Assembly: GCF_003260975.1 (NCBI RefSeq)
Contig: NZ_CP030041.1
Coordinates: 2,279,001-2,343,000, forward strand
Reading direction: 5' to 3'
Source: Echinicola strongylocentroti
GTDB lineage: Bacteria > Bacteroidota > Bacteroidia > Cytophagales > Cyclobacteriaceae
Length of the DNA: 64,000 bases
Numbering within the stretch: the stretch's first letter is position 1; every line of letters starts with the position of its first letter. The notes beneath the pieces are model-generated. The model did not search any database. It saw only the letters and a program-made list of their open reading frames with translations, and was not told where the DNA came from. Of this stretch, positions 1 through 9,287 are shown in pieces. Position numbers and translations under genes: made by a program.

Positions 1-2602
1 TCAAGTCCCTATTGGATTTCAATCCACCCTGAGAGGTCTGGATAAAGATACTTAGGTTCCAGTTTTTGTAGCGGAACGTATTGGTCAATCCGCCCATCCA
101 TTTTGGATCCCTTTGGCCCAACACCACACGGTCTTGCTCTGTAATCTGTCCATCGCCGTTTTGATCTTTGAACTTAAGGTCTCCGGGCTGGGATACTGGA
201 TCCACTGAGGCAATGTCCTCTCCCTCTTGCCAGATGCCGAGCTTTTCATAATCAAAAATCACCCGCAAAGGCTGTCCGATAAACCATTGGTTACCGATAT
301 CATCCCTGCCATCGCCATAGAGATCTACGATCTCATTCTTATAGGTAGAAAAATTCAAGGAAGTCTCCCAGGTGAAGTCTCCCGTCTCGATATTTACCGT
401 ATTCAAGGTCAGCTCGAAACCTTTGTTCTGCATTTCACCTAGATTGGCCCATACGTTATTGTACCCGGTAGTGGTCGGCAAATTCCTTTCGAGCAGGATA
501 TCTTCCGTATTGGTTTTATACACCTCCACGGTACCGCGAATCCTGTTCTGCACAAAACCAAAATCCAAGGCCAAGTTAGCAGAAGTAGTGGTTTCCCAAG
601 TCAGATCAGGATTTCCCAAGGTGTTATATAATACCCCAACCTGAGCATCTCCTCCAAATGGCTGTAGCACCGTATTGGCTGAGGTCACGGTCTGATTTGG
701 ATCAATCGCTTGGTTACCGGATTGACCGTAAGAAAACCTCAGCTTCAGTTCTCCAAGCCCGGGATGATCTTGCATAAATTCCTCATTGTGGATATTCCAG
801 CCCAAGGCCATGGAAGGAAAAAGACCATACTTACTGGTATTGGCACCAAAAGCAGAGTACCCGTCCCGTCTTGCCGTCACGGTAACCAAATATCGGCTGT
901 CATACGAATAATTCAACCTCCCCATTTGGGAAAGCAGCGTGTAGTTATTGGCATCCGACCAAGTGGACTGGGTAGTACCTGCTTCCATGCCATTATAAGA
1001 TAGGGCATCATTGATAAAGCCCCTCGACTGGCCTTCTGATAGAAAATAATCCACACTCTGTGCACTGTACAGTGCCGTAATGTCAAAATGGTGCTTGTCA
1101 ATGTCCTTGGAGTACGTCAGGATATTTTCAATCACCCAGTTGGCCCTTTCGGTATTGGACACGTCAGCGGTACCGTTCAGGTCATAAATCGGCCGTCCGG
1201 TATAGCCAGCAAAACGGTCAAAATTGTACACATAAGTGGCATTGAACCGGTATTTCAATCCCTCGATAAAACCTGGGGTAATGTCTGCATAGCCAGACCC
1301 TGAAAGTGTTCTTCTTCTGTCCAAGCGGTCTGTGGTCAAACCCAAAAGTGGGTTTTTGAACAATTGCTCTGGATCCATTGGGAAAGTGATATACTCGCCG
1401 TTTTCGTCATAAGGAACCGAGTAGGGGCTCATCGCCGTAGCTTCCAGCCAGTTTACTCTTCCGCCGTCATAGTTGTTATCGGTAAAGAAAGAAGAAGTAC
1501 CCACTTTCAGCCAATCCGTGATGGTCGCGTCGATGTTCGTCCTGAAGTTGGTACGTGCGTACTGGTAGCCTTTTACCACCCCTTTTTGCTTCAGGTGGCT
1601 ACCGGACACATAATATTGGATTTTCTCCGTCCCGCCAGATATGCTCAGGTTATGCTCTGAAATCCTTCCTGGCTGTGTAGCTTGGCCCAACCAATCAGTG
1701 GTGATTCCAGCCTCATAATTGGCTACCTCCGAAGCATTGGGAAGGACATCTGTTTGAGGCTGATTGTTGGCCGTCAGGTAATCGGCATATTTTTGTACAT
1801 AAGCATCCGGCCCCATTGGCTCCAGCACATTGGACATGCTTTCAAAGCCCATATAGCCGCTGTAGTTGATTTTAGGGGTTCCATCGGTTTGATCGCCTCT
1901 TTTGGTCGTCACCAAGATCACCCCATTAGCGCCACGGGTACCGTAAATGGCCACCGCAGAGGCATCCTTCAAGATTTCGATAGACTCAATATCATTGGCG
2001 TTCAAGTCATTGAGCGTACCGAAATAAGGTGAACCATCCACCACGATAAAAGGACTGGTGTTGGCATTGATGGAGTTCACGCCCCTGATCTGCATTCCGC
2101 CGGTACTGCCCGGAACGGAAGAGCCTTGATTTACGGTTAGCCCAGCTGTAGTACCCTGAATCGCTTGGGTAAGATTGGTCACAGGAAGGTTGGACAGTCG
2201 GTCCTTTGGTACGGATGCCACTGAGCCGGTAATGTCCGAACGCTTTTGGGTACCGTACCCGACGACTACCACTTCCTCCAGCTGGCCCATGTCCTCGCCA
2301 AGGCTAATGTCCAATTCGGAAGCGTTTCCTACAGGTACTTCTTTGCTACTGTAACCGATAAAAGACACCGTCAAAACGGGGGCTTCTGTCGTAAGTTCTA
2401 ACGTGAAATTTCCGTCAAGGTCTGTTGCTGTTCCATTGGAAGTTCCTTTTTCCAATATCGTCGCCCCTGGGATGGGCTCCCCTGTCTCTTCATTGGTGAC
2501 GACTCCCGTCACCGTTTTGCCACTGGACTGGGCAAATGAAAAACTGATACATAAGCAGAACACCATTAATGCGCCTGCCGTTTTTAATAAAACGTGCTTC
2601 AT
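1..2602 (-). CDS. SusC/RagA-family TonB-dependent outer-membrane receptor, 3' end cut off by the window
   Basis: About 867 codons are present on the minus strand and the frame is still open at base 1, so roughly the last 100-200 residues of the barrel are missing. The ATG at 2602-2600 opens a signal peptide ending near AFA-QS. A carboxypeptidase-regulatory-like domain (about residues 27-110, with GKTVTGVVTNEETGEPIPGA) is followed by the VVVVGYGTQKRSDITGSVAS junction and a TonB plug with QIRGVNSINA, IVVDGSPYF and DIESIEILKDASAVAIYGTRGANGVILVTT. These are hallmarks of SusC-type glycan importers working with a SusD lipoprotein and energised by TonB. The partner SusD is expected to the left of base 1. 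The gene is transcribed away from the membrane-bound regulator at 2856, which suggests that regulator controls it. The substrate cannot be read from the sequence; a GH43 gene lies nearby. Confidence 0.95.
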   Translation of the reverse strand, partial: MKHVLLKTAGALMVFCLCISFSFAQSSGKTVTGVVTNEETGEPIPGATILEKGTSNGTATDLDGNFTLELTTEAPVLTVSFIGYSSKEVPVGNASELDISLGEDMGQLEEVVVVGYGTQKRSDITGSVASVPKDRLSNLPVTNLTQAIQGTTAGLTVNQGSSVPGSTGGMQIRGVNSINANTSPFIVVDGSPYFGTLNDLNANDIESIEILKDASAVAIYGTRGANGVILVTTKRGDQTDGTPKINYSGYMGFESMSNVLEPMGPDAYVQKYADYLTANNQPQTDVLPNASEVANYEAGITTDWLGQATQPGRISEHNLSISGGTEKIQYYVSGSHLKQKGVVKGYQYARTNFRTNIDATITDWLKVGTSSFFTDNNYDGGRVNWLEATAMSPYSVPYDENGEYITFPMDPEQLFKNPLLGLTTDRLDRRRTLSGSGYADITPGFIEGLKYRFNATYVYNFDRFAGYTGRPIYDLNGTADVSNTERANWVIENILTYSKDIDKHHFDITALYSAQSVDYFLSEGQSRGFINDALSYNGMEAGTTQSTWSDANNYTLLSQMGRLNYSYDSRYLVTVTARRDGYSAFGANTSKYGLFPSMALGWNIHNEEFMQDHPGLGELKLRFSYGQSGNQAIDPNQTVTSANTVLQPFGGDAQVGVLYNTLGNPDLTWETTTSANLALDFGFVQNRIRGTVEVYKTNTEDILLERNLPTTTGYNNVWANLGEMQNKGFELTLNTVNIETGDFTWETSLNFSTYKNEIVDLYGDGRDDIGNQWFIGQPLRVIFDYEKLGIWQEGEDIASVDPVSQPGDLKFKDQNGDGQITEQDRVVLGQRDPKWMGGLTNTFRYKNWNLSIFIQTSQGGLKSNRDL

Positions 2603-2855
2603 AGTTTTTTAGGTTAATTGTTAATCATTACCACATCAGCAATAAGCTCCTTGCTACGATTGATCGAAAACATTTCTGGTACTTCCGACCTGTTTTATTT
2701 GCTGATGATTATGGTCGAAATATGGAAATTTGAAACTTTAAATGTAAATTTAACACTCATTTAACGGTAATCTTAACCGTTACATACTCGGTTGCAGACG
2801 TCTAAAACCGCGAAATAAACACCCACCTCCTCACGCTAAAACCGACTGATAATCA
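2603..2855. promoter_or_regulatory. Divergent control region with inverted repeat at 2762-2782
   Basis: This 253-bp AT-rich gap separates the SusC gene (minus) from the membrane-tethered regulator (plus). It contains a perfect 7-bp inverted repeat, TAACGGT (2762-2768) and ACCGTTA (2776-2782), with a 7-bp spacer, a spacing typical of a dimer-binding site. That it is the operator of the adjacent regulator is inference. I see no clean TAnnTTTG promoter box on either strand. Confidence 0.35.
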
Positions 2856-4007
2856 ATGGACAACCATGAAAAACTTGAAATAATAGCACAAGTCACCTCC
2901 AGCAAGACCTTTAGCCGGGCTCCCTCCAGCTGTGTCCTGTTGAGATTTCTTACAGAAGCCACCATCGACGGCAGGGACCTTAAAGAAACTACCATCGGAA
3001 TGGAGCTTTATGGCAAATCTTACGAGGACGAAAAGAGCGCAGCACATATCCGGGTCAATGTCTATCACCTAAGAAAAAAGCTGGAAAAATATTACCAGGA
3101 AGAAGGCGCAGATGACCAGTGGCAAGTCCGCATCAAAAAGGGACAATACCAAGTGGATTTTATCAAAAGTAGGGAAGATGAACCGGCCACGAACAGGACA
3201 AAGTATGGCATTGCCTTGGCAGGTTTTATACTATTGCTGGCAGTGGGCTTTTGGTTGATCAGCAGAAAAAGCTACACCCCACTTTGGCAAGCTTATTTTG
3301 AGAGCGGTAAAGGGACCACGCTTTTCATCGGTGACTTTTTTGGCATCATGGGCACTACCGCGACTGGGGAAATAGGCTGGAACAGGGATTATAACATCAA
3401 TAATATCGAAGATTATTACCGGTACTTGGAAGAGCATCCAGAAAAAAAAGGGGAGATCAACCCCGCCAATTATCCGTATGTCACGGGCATGGCTGCCAAT
3501 GGGACCATGAATATTTCAAGGCTCTTTCACCGACAGGACAAGGACTTTGACATCCTCTTCAGCTCTCAGACCACGATCAAGGACATCACCGAGACCAATT
3601 CCATCTATATTGGCCCCATCAAAAATGGTAATTCGTTCATTGATTTTTTCAACGACGCCAATCCACATGCTTCCATTAACCATGGCATGTTGGATTTTCA
3701 AGATCCGGAAAGAAACATCGACACACTGGTCAACCTGAGCGTGGATGACGGCCAAATTTACGAACACGCCGTCGTCTCGCGCTACAAAGGCCCCAACGAG
3801 ACAGAACAATTTGTATTCTTCTCCGATCATGACATCGGCGTCAAAGCCACCACCGAAAAATTTACGGACATCGAATGGCTGGAAAACGATTTCAAGCGAC
3901 TCCTTAACAACTCCAATTATTTCACCGCTATTTTCCTTGTAAAAGGCAAAGACAGGACCAGCATGGAGCTCGAACTGTTACTTTGGGATGTCCTTGATGA
4001 CCGATGA
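2856..4007 (+). CDS. Single-pass membrane protein with N-terminal OmpR-like winged-helix domain and extracytoplasmic C-terminal domain
   Basis: Residues about 1-105 match the winged-helix module found at the start of many membrane-bound regulators: FLTEATIDGRDLKETTIGMELYG, then AAHIRVNVYHLRKKLEKYY and a wing ending QVRIKKGQYQVDF. A hydrophobic segment at about 119-137 (IALAGFILLLAVGFWLI) would cross the inner membrane once, leaving residues 138-383 in the periplasm. The C-terminal domain contains GTTLFIGDFFG, a central DILFSSQTTIKDI and SIYIGPIKNG; I do not know its ligand. No kinase, receiver or catalytic motif is visible. It is read divergently from SusC, so a one-component membrane-to-DNA switch for that receptor is the simplest reading. 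The ATG at 2856 gives the full winged-helix fold. Domain family: fairly sure; role: inferred. Confidence 0.75.
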   Translation: MDNHEKLEIIAQVTSSKTFSRAPSSCVLLRFLTEATIDGRDLKETTIGMELYGKSYEDEKSAAHIRVNVYHLRKKLEKYYQEEGADDQWQVRIKKGQYQVDFIKSREDEPATNRTKYGIALAGFILLLAVGFWLISRKSYTPLWQAYFESGKGTTLFIGDFFGIMGTTATGEIGWNRDYNINNIEDYYRYLEEHPEKKGEINPANYPYVTGMAANGTMNISRLFHRQDKDFDILFSSQTTIKDITETNSIYIGPIKNGNSFIDFFNDANPHASINHGMLDFQDPERNIDTLVNLSVDDGQIYEHAVVSRYKGPNETEQFVFFSDHDIGVKATTEKFTDIEWLENDFKRLLNNSNYFTAIFLVKGKDRTSMELELLLWDVLDDR

Positions 4008-4349
4008 AGGTAGGAGTACGAAGTGGGAGGTACGAAGTGGGAAGTAATCGGGCCATGGGCGGATCAAGGCTGTTCGGGATTCCTGTCCTGAGCGTGTCGA
4101 AGGGTGTAATCTCAAACCGAAATAAAGAGGATTTGTAAAGCTCCCTATCAAATTCCTTTCACAGCAAATCGGTTGTTCCTGCAGCTATGCTGCGGAACTG
4201 CGAGCCTTGAGTTGGTAACTCAATACACCTACTTTGTCATAGGTTTTACAGATGAAACGCCCCATTAAATTACCCCACCGTACTGTACTGTTTTTTGCTT
4301 TATGCTTTTTCACTCGCTATTTTCACCAGTACCATCTAATTATCCCATT
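4008..4349. other. Intergenic stretch with short repeats
   Basis: No gene is visible here. It holds two near-tandem copies of a GTACGAAGTGGGA-like motif (about 4016-4045), a similar version of which (in reverse orientation) occurs near 29622. There is also a 7-bp hairpin TTGAGTT/AACTCAA (4210-4226) and a GCAGC/GCTGC palindrome near 4180-4195. The 50 bp before the GH43 start are AT-rich and probably carry its promoter. Confidence 0.4.
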
Positions 4350-5285
4350 ATGAAAAAATCCGTCCTGACCACCTTCATGGTCTTATGCGTCACGCTCTCC
4401 CTTCAAGCCCAGCATGATGATATTTATCTTTTTTCCTACTTTATGGGCAATGGCGAAGATGGGCTCCACCTGGCCTACAGCGAGGACGGCCTGCATTGGA
4501 ACGCCCTCAATGATAATAAAAGCGTGCTCGCTCCGACAGCTGGTGGCGATAAGCTAATGCGTGACCCGTGCATCATCCGAGGTGGAGACGGAAAATTCCA
4601 CATGGTCTGGACGGTAAGTTGGAATGAAAAAGGCCTTGGTTACGCCTCTTCTGATGACCTTATCCATTGGTCTGAGCAGCAGTTTGTTCCTGTCATGGCA
4701 CACGAAGAAGGAGCGCACAACACCTGGGCCCCAGAAATCATCTACGATGACCAAAAAGACCGCTACATGATTTTTTGGTCCACGACCATCAAAGGACTTT
4801 ATCCCGAAACCCAAGACACCTTGGAAAATGCTTACAACCACAGGATGTACTACACGACCACCAAGGATTTCAAAAAATTCTCCAAGACCAAATTATTTTA
4901 TGAGCCCGGTTTCAATGTGATCGATGGTACCATCATCCAGCATGAAGGGGAGTATGTGATGTTTGTAAAAGACGAAACCAGAACCCCACCAGCAAAAAAC
5001 ATCCGGATCACCAAAAGTAAAAAACTCACCAAGGGCTATCCTGTTGCCGAAAAGCCGATCACAGGTGACTATTGGGCAGAAGGTCCCACACCACTAATGG
5101 TAGACGGAAGATGCATTCTCTTCTTTGACAAATACCGTGACCACCACATGGGCGCCGTAGCCTCCACGGACTTCGAGCACTGGGAAGACATCTCTGATGA
5201 GATAAGCTTTCCCAACGGGACACGTCATGGAACAGCCTTTAAAGTCACCCAAGAGGAATTCAAAAAGCTCCAAGAAGCCTTTTAA
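4350..5285 (+). CDS. Secreted GH43-like five-bladed beta-propeller glycosidase
   Basis: The protein is 311 residues from the ATG at 4350; a longer in-frame start at 4302 would put 16 unlikely residues ahead of the clear signal peptide MKKSVLTTFMVLCVTLSLQA. The mature part has GH43/DUF377-like propeller repeats: DGLHWNAL, then RDPCIIRGGDGKFHMVWT, WAPEIIYDD, FNVIDGTIIQHEGEYVMF and YWAEGPTPLMVDGRC. Asp72, Asp192 and Glu244 sit where GH43 enzymes place base, pKa modulator and acid. GH43 members mostly cleave alpha-L-arabinofuranosyl or beta-xylosyl linkages. The subfamily here is unclear, and activity on another furanoside is possible. It lies downstream of the membrane regulator on the same strand but 342 bp away. 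Confidence 0.75.
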   Translation: MKKSVLTTFMVLCVTLSLQAQHDDIYLFSYFMGNGEDGLHLAYSEDGLHWNALNDNKSVLAPTAGGDKLMRDPCIIRGGDGKFHMVWTVSWNEKGLGYASSDDLIHWSEQQFVPVMAHEEGAHNTWAPEIIYDDQKDRYMIFWSTTIKGLYPETQDTLENAYNHRMYYTTTKDFKKFSKTKLFYEPGFNVIDGTIIQHEGEYVMFVKDETRTPPAKNIRITKSKKLTKGYPVAEKPITGDYWAEGPTPLMVDGRCILFFDKYRDHHMGAVASTDFEHWEDISDEISFPNGTRHGTAFKVTQEEFKKLQEAF

Positions 5286-5313
5286 GTTAAAGAGGCAGAT
5301 GATGTCAACAGAA

Positions 5314-5393
5314 ATGTCCCGCTAGGAGCACTAGCTTGGTAACAGAAAGTAGATAAAGCACACTAAAAGTGCCGGAGGCACTGGACAGAAGCA
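5314..5393. repeat. Dispersed repeat R3, copy 1
   Basis: The stretch from about 5314 (TGTCCCGCTAGGAGCA...) through a GTGCCGGAGGCAC core to GACAGAAGC recurs at 41664-41741 with a few substitutions. It holds no reading frame. The GTGCC/GGCAC core is palindromic, as is common in intergenic repeats of this group. Confidence 0.6.
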
Positions 5394-5508
5394 AAGTAAG
5401 TATGATAACTAACCTACCGAAGCGGGCTTTTGAAAAGCTTAATTGGTCAAATGTGATGTACCTACGGCACATTATAGAGAACTGATAATCGGGGCTGTTA
5501 CCAAGCTT

Positions 5509-5525
5509 TCATGCCGACGGCATGA
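5509..5525. other. Perfect 8-bp palindromic hairpin
   Basis: TCATGCCG and CGGCATGA are separated by one base. There is no T-tract next to it, so it is not a clear terminator. It sits inside the repeat-rich gap after the GH43 gene. Confidence 0.45.
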
Positions 5526-5650
5526 GGTTCTTAAGACTATGGTAAAGGTTTGGTGTCACTATTCCTTAGCAAGATTTCCATAAAACCATCCAATAGGGGG
5601 GGATTAAACCCGGGTTCAATGGGTTCAATGCCTTTTAGTTAAGGGAACTC

Positions 5651-6373
5651 CCTCCTTTTCATGTACCTAAGAGGTCTTTTTTTGATTGACTTTGGCTGGG
5701 GAAACCTGATCATCTTGGTGGATTTTATCCTTTTCCTTTTTTCCCCCGAAAGCCTTCGGGGCAGGCTATTGATGAAAAAGTAGAAAAAAATCTAGGCCGG
5801 TGGTCTGCCCTTTAAAATGGAACATGGATTTACCCTGCGACCGAGATCCGTCACCCATTTTAATTTCCACCCGATGGCTACGACCTAAAAGTGAGTGGGT
5901 CTCGCTGTTCCACTACGCAAGCCAACTCACTTTCTTAACGGCCTCCACCATCGGCTGGAAAACAGGCATACCAAGGGCCGTAATAAGGAAGCCATACCTT
6001 TTTGGGACTTATTAACTGAATCCGCCTTGCAGGTATTGGGCGTTAAGAAATTAAAAAGCGGGCGGGCAAAAAGGCAGGCTTGTTTGACGAAATGCTAGCC
6101 AAAAAGAATGTTGGCAGCTCAAGAAGGTTTACCTGGCTTTAGATAGGCCTGCTTGGCTTTAGACAGGAGGAGTTTGCCTGCATGAGGGAAGGTTTTAATT
6201 TTAGGCCAATAGATGCACAGCGGCGGGGTTTTTTGGTTACTTTTTTGACCTGAAGCAAAAAAGTGACAAAGGTAAAGAGATGAAAACCATCTTGGAATTT
6301 AGCAAGAAAAATAACTGCCCTAGGAAAAAATATAGAATACCTATTTCCAGATACACACTAAACTAAACGGCAT
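5651..6373. repeat. Long dispersed repeat R1, copy A (upstream flank of the cytochrome cassette)
   Basis: This block aligns by eye with 15889-16684 almost throughout, in the same orientation. The most conserved part (5815-5995) shows only about seven differences. Copy A carries a small extra palindrome CCCCCGAAAGCCTTCGGGG (5743-5761) absent from copy B, and lacks about 90 bp found in B at 16224-16314. Short reading frames occur on both strands but none resembles a transposase or any protein I know. The rest of the gap, 6374-6657, contains an R4-like fragment (near 6376-6430) and the AT-rich leader of the cytochrome cassette. Confidence 0.85.
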
Positions 6374-6657
6374 TAAACCCAGAATACACATTAGCCTATC
6401 TACGCACAGGTATTGCGACCTGAATTGCAGGATAAATTGATTAATTGTGCCCTATGTACCTGATGTGGTTGTCAAATAAGTGAACTACTTTACGTTACTT
6501 TCTCAGCGTTTTAGAATCTAGGTTTAACCCCACTTATACTACTAAATAGAGGTCTTAAAAAAACGGCCTTTGAAATAAAAGAGAATTATTGTTAGCTTTA
6601 GTTTGACCAAATTGTTGATCACTCTATCAACAATAATCCAATTATTCAACAATTCAG

Positions 6658-8952
6658 ATGCAGCAATCAAGGGCCATTCTTCTTTTTATATTTTTCATTG
6701 CAACCATCTTGGCTTCCTGTCAGGATGATGAACCAGTAGATTTCAATGCAGAAGTGCGGCCTATTATTAATAATAAATGCATCACTTGCCATGGCGGTGT
6801 AAAGCAATCAGGGGATTTCAGCCTCTTGTTTGAATCTGATGCCTTAGCAAAAACCAAATCCGGCAAACCGGCCATTCTTCCTGGCAATGCAGCCGAAAGT
6901 GAAATGATCAAGCGGATTCTTCACGCCGACCCTGACGAGCGTATGCCTCCTGAAGGCCCACCACTCAGCGAAGAGGAGGTAAAAACCCTCAAAAAGTGGA
7001 TCAATGAAGGAGCCAAATGGCAAGATCACTGGTCCTTCGTAGCCCCTCAGCAGCCCAACCTACCGGAGATAGACCTAGCGGAATGGGAAAGCAACCCCAT
7101 CGATCAGTTTATTTTGGCCAAAATGGACGAAAAAGGCCTTCAGCCTTCTCCTGAGGCAGCACCTTCCACACTTGCGAGGAGACTTAGCCTGGACCTCGTG
7201 GGGCTTCCTCCCACTGCAGAAATGATCAAAAACCTCCAAGAAGACCCCTCCTCTCAAAATTACGAAAAGCTGGTCGACGAACTCCTTGCCTCTGATCACT
7301 TTGGAGAAAAATGGGCTTCCATGTGGCTCGACCTGGCCCGCTATGCAGACTCCAAAGGCTATGAGAAAGACGCACACCGAGACATGTGGAAATACCGCGA
7401 CTGGGTCATCAATGCGTTCAATGAGGACATGCCTTTTGACCGATTCACCATTGAGCAGCTGGCCGGAGACTTGCTTCCCACGCCCACAAAAGACCAGCTG
7501 ATCGCCACGGGATTCCACCGCAATACCATGACCAATGATGAAGGCGGTACCGATGATGAAGAATTCAGAGTGGCCGCTGTCCTGGACAGGGTAAACACCA
7601 CTTGGGAGGTTTGGCAGGGCATCACCTTTGCCTGTGTGCAGTGCCATAGCCACCCCTATGATCCCATTCGTCACGATGAATATTACGAGTTTTATGCTTT
7701 CCTAAACAACACCGCCGACAAGGACGCTTCGCCTGTTGAAAGCCCTGTGCTTCCTGTTTTTACTGAAATCGGCCAAAAGAAAGAAGCGGCACTCATCCGC
7801 TGGATCGACTCTGTCAAGTCCAGCAAGCCCCAATTCGAACTTGCCTCGCTCGTAAAATCCAAAGAGGAAGAGTTAAAATCCTTGAAGACCTATTACCTGC
7901 CCATCATGCGGGAATTGCCAGATGACGAAAAACGGACTACGCATGTCTTTGAACGGGGAAACTGGACTGTGCACGGAAAAGAGGTGTCGCCGGATGTGCC
8001 TGGCTCCATGCCTGATCTCCCAGAGAACGCTTCCAAAAACAGGTTGAGCATGGCGAAGTGGCTGGTAGCTCCAGAGAATCCGTTGACTGCCCGTGTCACG
8101 GTCAATAGAGTCTGGGCACAGCTCTTCGGGAAAGGCATCGTCCTCACCCAAGAGGATTTTGGCAGTCAAGGAACACCTCCCACACATCCGGAGCTGCTAG
8201 ACTGGCTCGCTGTCAACTGGGTAGAAAATCAGCAATGGCACTTCAAAGCCCTAATGAAATCGATCGTCATGTCATCCACCTACCGTCAAACTTCCAAGGT
8301 AACAGACGAAAAACTCCAACATGATGCGGCCAACGATTACCTCTCTCGCGGACCAAGGGTCAGGTTAACCGCTGAACAAGTTCGGGATCAGGCACTGGCC
8401 ATAAGTGGATTGCTGAGTGACAAAATGTACGGCCCCTCCGTCATGCCCCATCAGCCAGAAGGCATCTGGCAAGTCGTCTACAGCGGAGCAGAATGGCAAA
8501 ATGACACGGGGAAAGATGCCCACAGAAGAGCCATATACACTTATATCCGCCGTACCAGCCCTTACCCATCCATGGTCACCTTCGATGGACCTAGCCGGGA
8601 GTTTTGTGTCAATCGCCGCATAGAGACCAATACTCCTTTGCAGGCCTTGGTCACGCTCAATGATCCCGTCTATATCGAAGCGGCCCAGGCACTGGCCAAA
8701 AAAATGGAAACTGCTGGAAACACTCCAGAAGCACAAATTGCCAAAGGCTATGAGCTGGCTTTGTTTTCCCCTCCCAATACCGCCGAACTACAAACCCTCA
8801 TCACGCTTTACCAAAACGCCCGATCCCATTTCCAACAATCCGGCGAAGGACTGGAAAATCTGGGCAATACCGAAACCGACCCCAAACGTAACGCCCTGAC
8901 CACCGTTGCCAACGCCATCATGAACCTGGATGCTTTTATCACGAAGGAATAA
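6658..8952 (+). CDS. Planctomycete-type cytochrome c lipoprotein (PSCyt1-DUF1549-DUF1553), paralogue 1
   Basis: The 764-residue lipoprotein has a signal ending ILASC (lipid Cys21). Residues 28-120 form a PSCyt1-type haem domain with CITCHGG (Cys41, Cys44, His45) and the RMPPEGPPLS segment that usually supplies the distal Met. DUF1549/PSCyt2 follows (NPIDQFILAKMDEKGLQPS, RRLSLDLVGLPPT, LARYADSKGY) and carries a second haem motif, CVQCHSHPYDP (Cys326, Cys329, His330). The C-terminal half is DUF1553/PSD1 (ENPLTARVTVNRVWAQLFGKG, FGSQGTPPTHPELLDWLA, RRIETNTPLQALVTLNDPVY). Biochemistry of the family is unknown; an extracytoplasmic redox role is inferred. It opens a five-gene plus-strand cassette and is very similar to the product at 10364. 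The ATG at 6658 fits the lipoprotein signal exactly. Confidence 0.93.
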   Translation: MQQSRAILLFIFFIATILASCQDDEPVDFNAEVRPIINNKCITCHGGVKQSGDFSLLFESDALAKTKSGKPAILPGNAAESEMIKRILHADPDERMPPEGPPLSEEEVKTLKKWINEGAKWQDHWSFVAPQQPNLPEIDLAEWESNPIDQFILAKMDEKGLQPSPEAAPSTLARRLSLDLVGLPPTAEMIKNLQEDPSSQNYEKLVDELLASDHFGEKWASMWLDLARYADSKGYEKDAHRDMWKYRDWVINAFNEDMPFDRFTIEQLAGDLLPTPTKDQLIATGFHRNTMTNDEGGTDDEEFRVAAVLDRVNTTWEVWQGITFACVQCHSHPYDPIRHDEYYEFYAFLNNTADKDASPVESPVLPVFTEIGQKKEAALIRWIDSVKSSKPQFELASLVKSKEEELKSLKTYYLPIMRELPDDEKRTTHVFERGNWTVHGKEVSPDVPGSMPDLPENASKNRLSMAKWLVAPENPLTARVTVNRVWAQLFGKGIVLTQEDFGSQGTPPTHPELLDWLAVNWVENQQWHFKALMKSIVMSSTYRQTSKVTDEKLQHDAANDYLSRGPRVRLTAEQVRDQALAISGLLSDKMYGPSVMPHQPEGIWQVVYSGAEWQNDTGKDAHRRAIYTYIRRTSPYPSMVTFDGPSREFCVNRRIETNTPLQALVTLNDPVYIEAAQALAKKMETAGNTPEAQIAKGYELALFSPPNTAELQTLITLYQNARSHFQQSGEGLENLGNTETDPKRNALTTVANAIMNLDAFITKE

Positions 8953-9287
8953 TCAGTCTTATCCTGTGCCACCTTTCCCTATTCGGTATAGATCCTACAA
9001 AGCACATCACGAAAACGATTCCGTAACTAATACAAAAGCTACTTGAAAATAAAACTATAAATAACCATTTTAGAACACTACAGTTATTTACTACTATAAA
9101 ATAACTCACTTAAAAATACAATTTTAAAAAACACACATTAAAACATACATTTAACACGTTGAGCAACCATTAAAAAAAAGAAGTAAACGAAAGAAATATG
9201 CTTCTGGCATTTTTAATCCAAAAGCCCTAAATTACATTTCAGCAAAAATTTTGGAAACCAAATCCATCTACAGGACAAAAACACAGC
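8953..9287 (+). promoter_or_regulatory. AT-rich leader before the NHL gene
   Basis: This 335-bp gap has no reading frame of note and is much richer in A and T than the flanking genes. A separate promoter for the NHL-DUF1553-DUF1501-DUF2231 genes is likely. I see only imperfect boxes, such as TACATTTC near 9231-9238. Confidence 0.35.

Noticed and set aside
7075..7674. 199-codon minus-strand frame inside the first DUF1553 gene
   Set aside because: Shadow of a strongly supported coding gene on the opposite strand.
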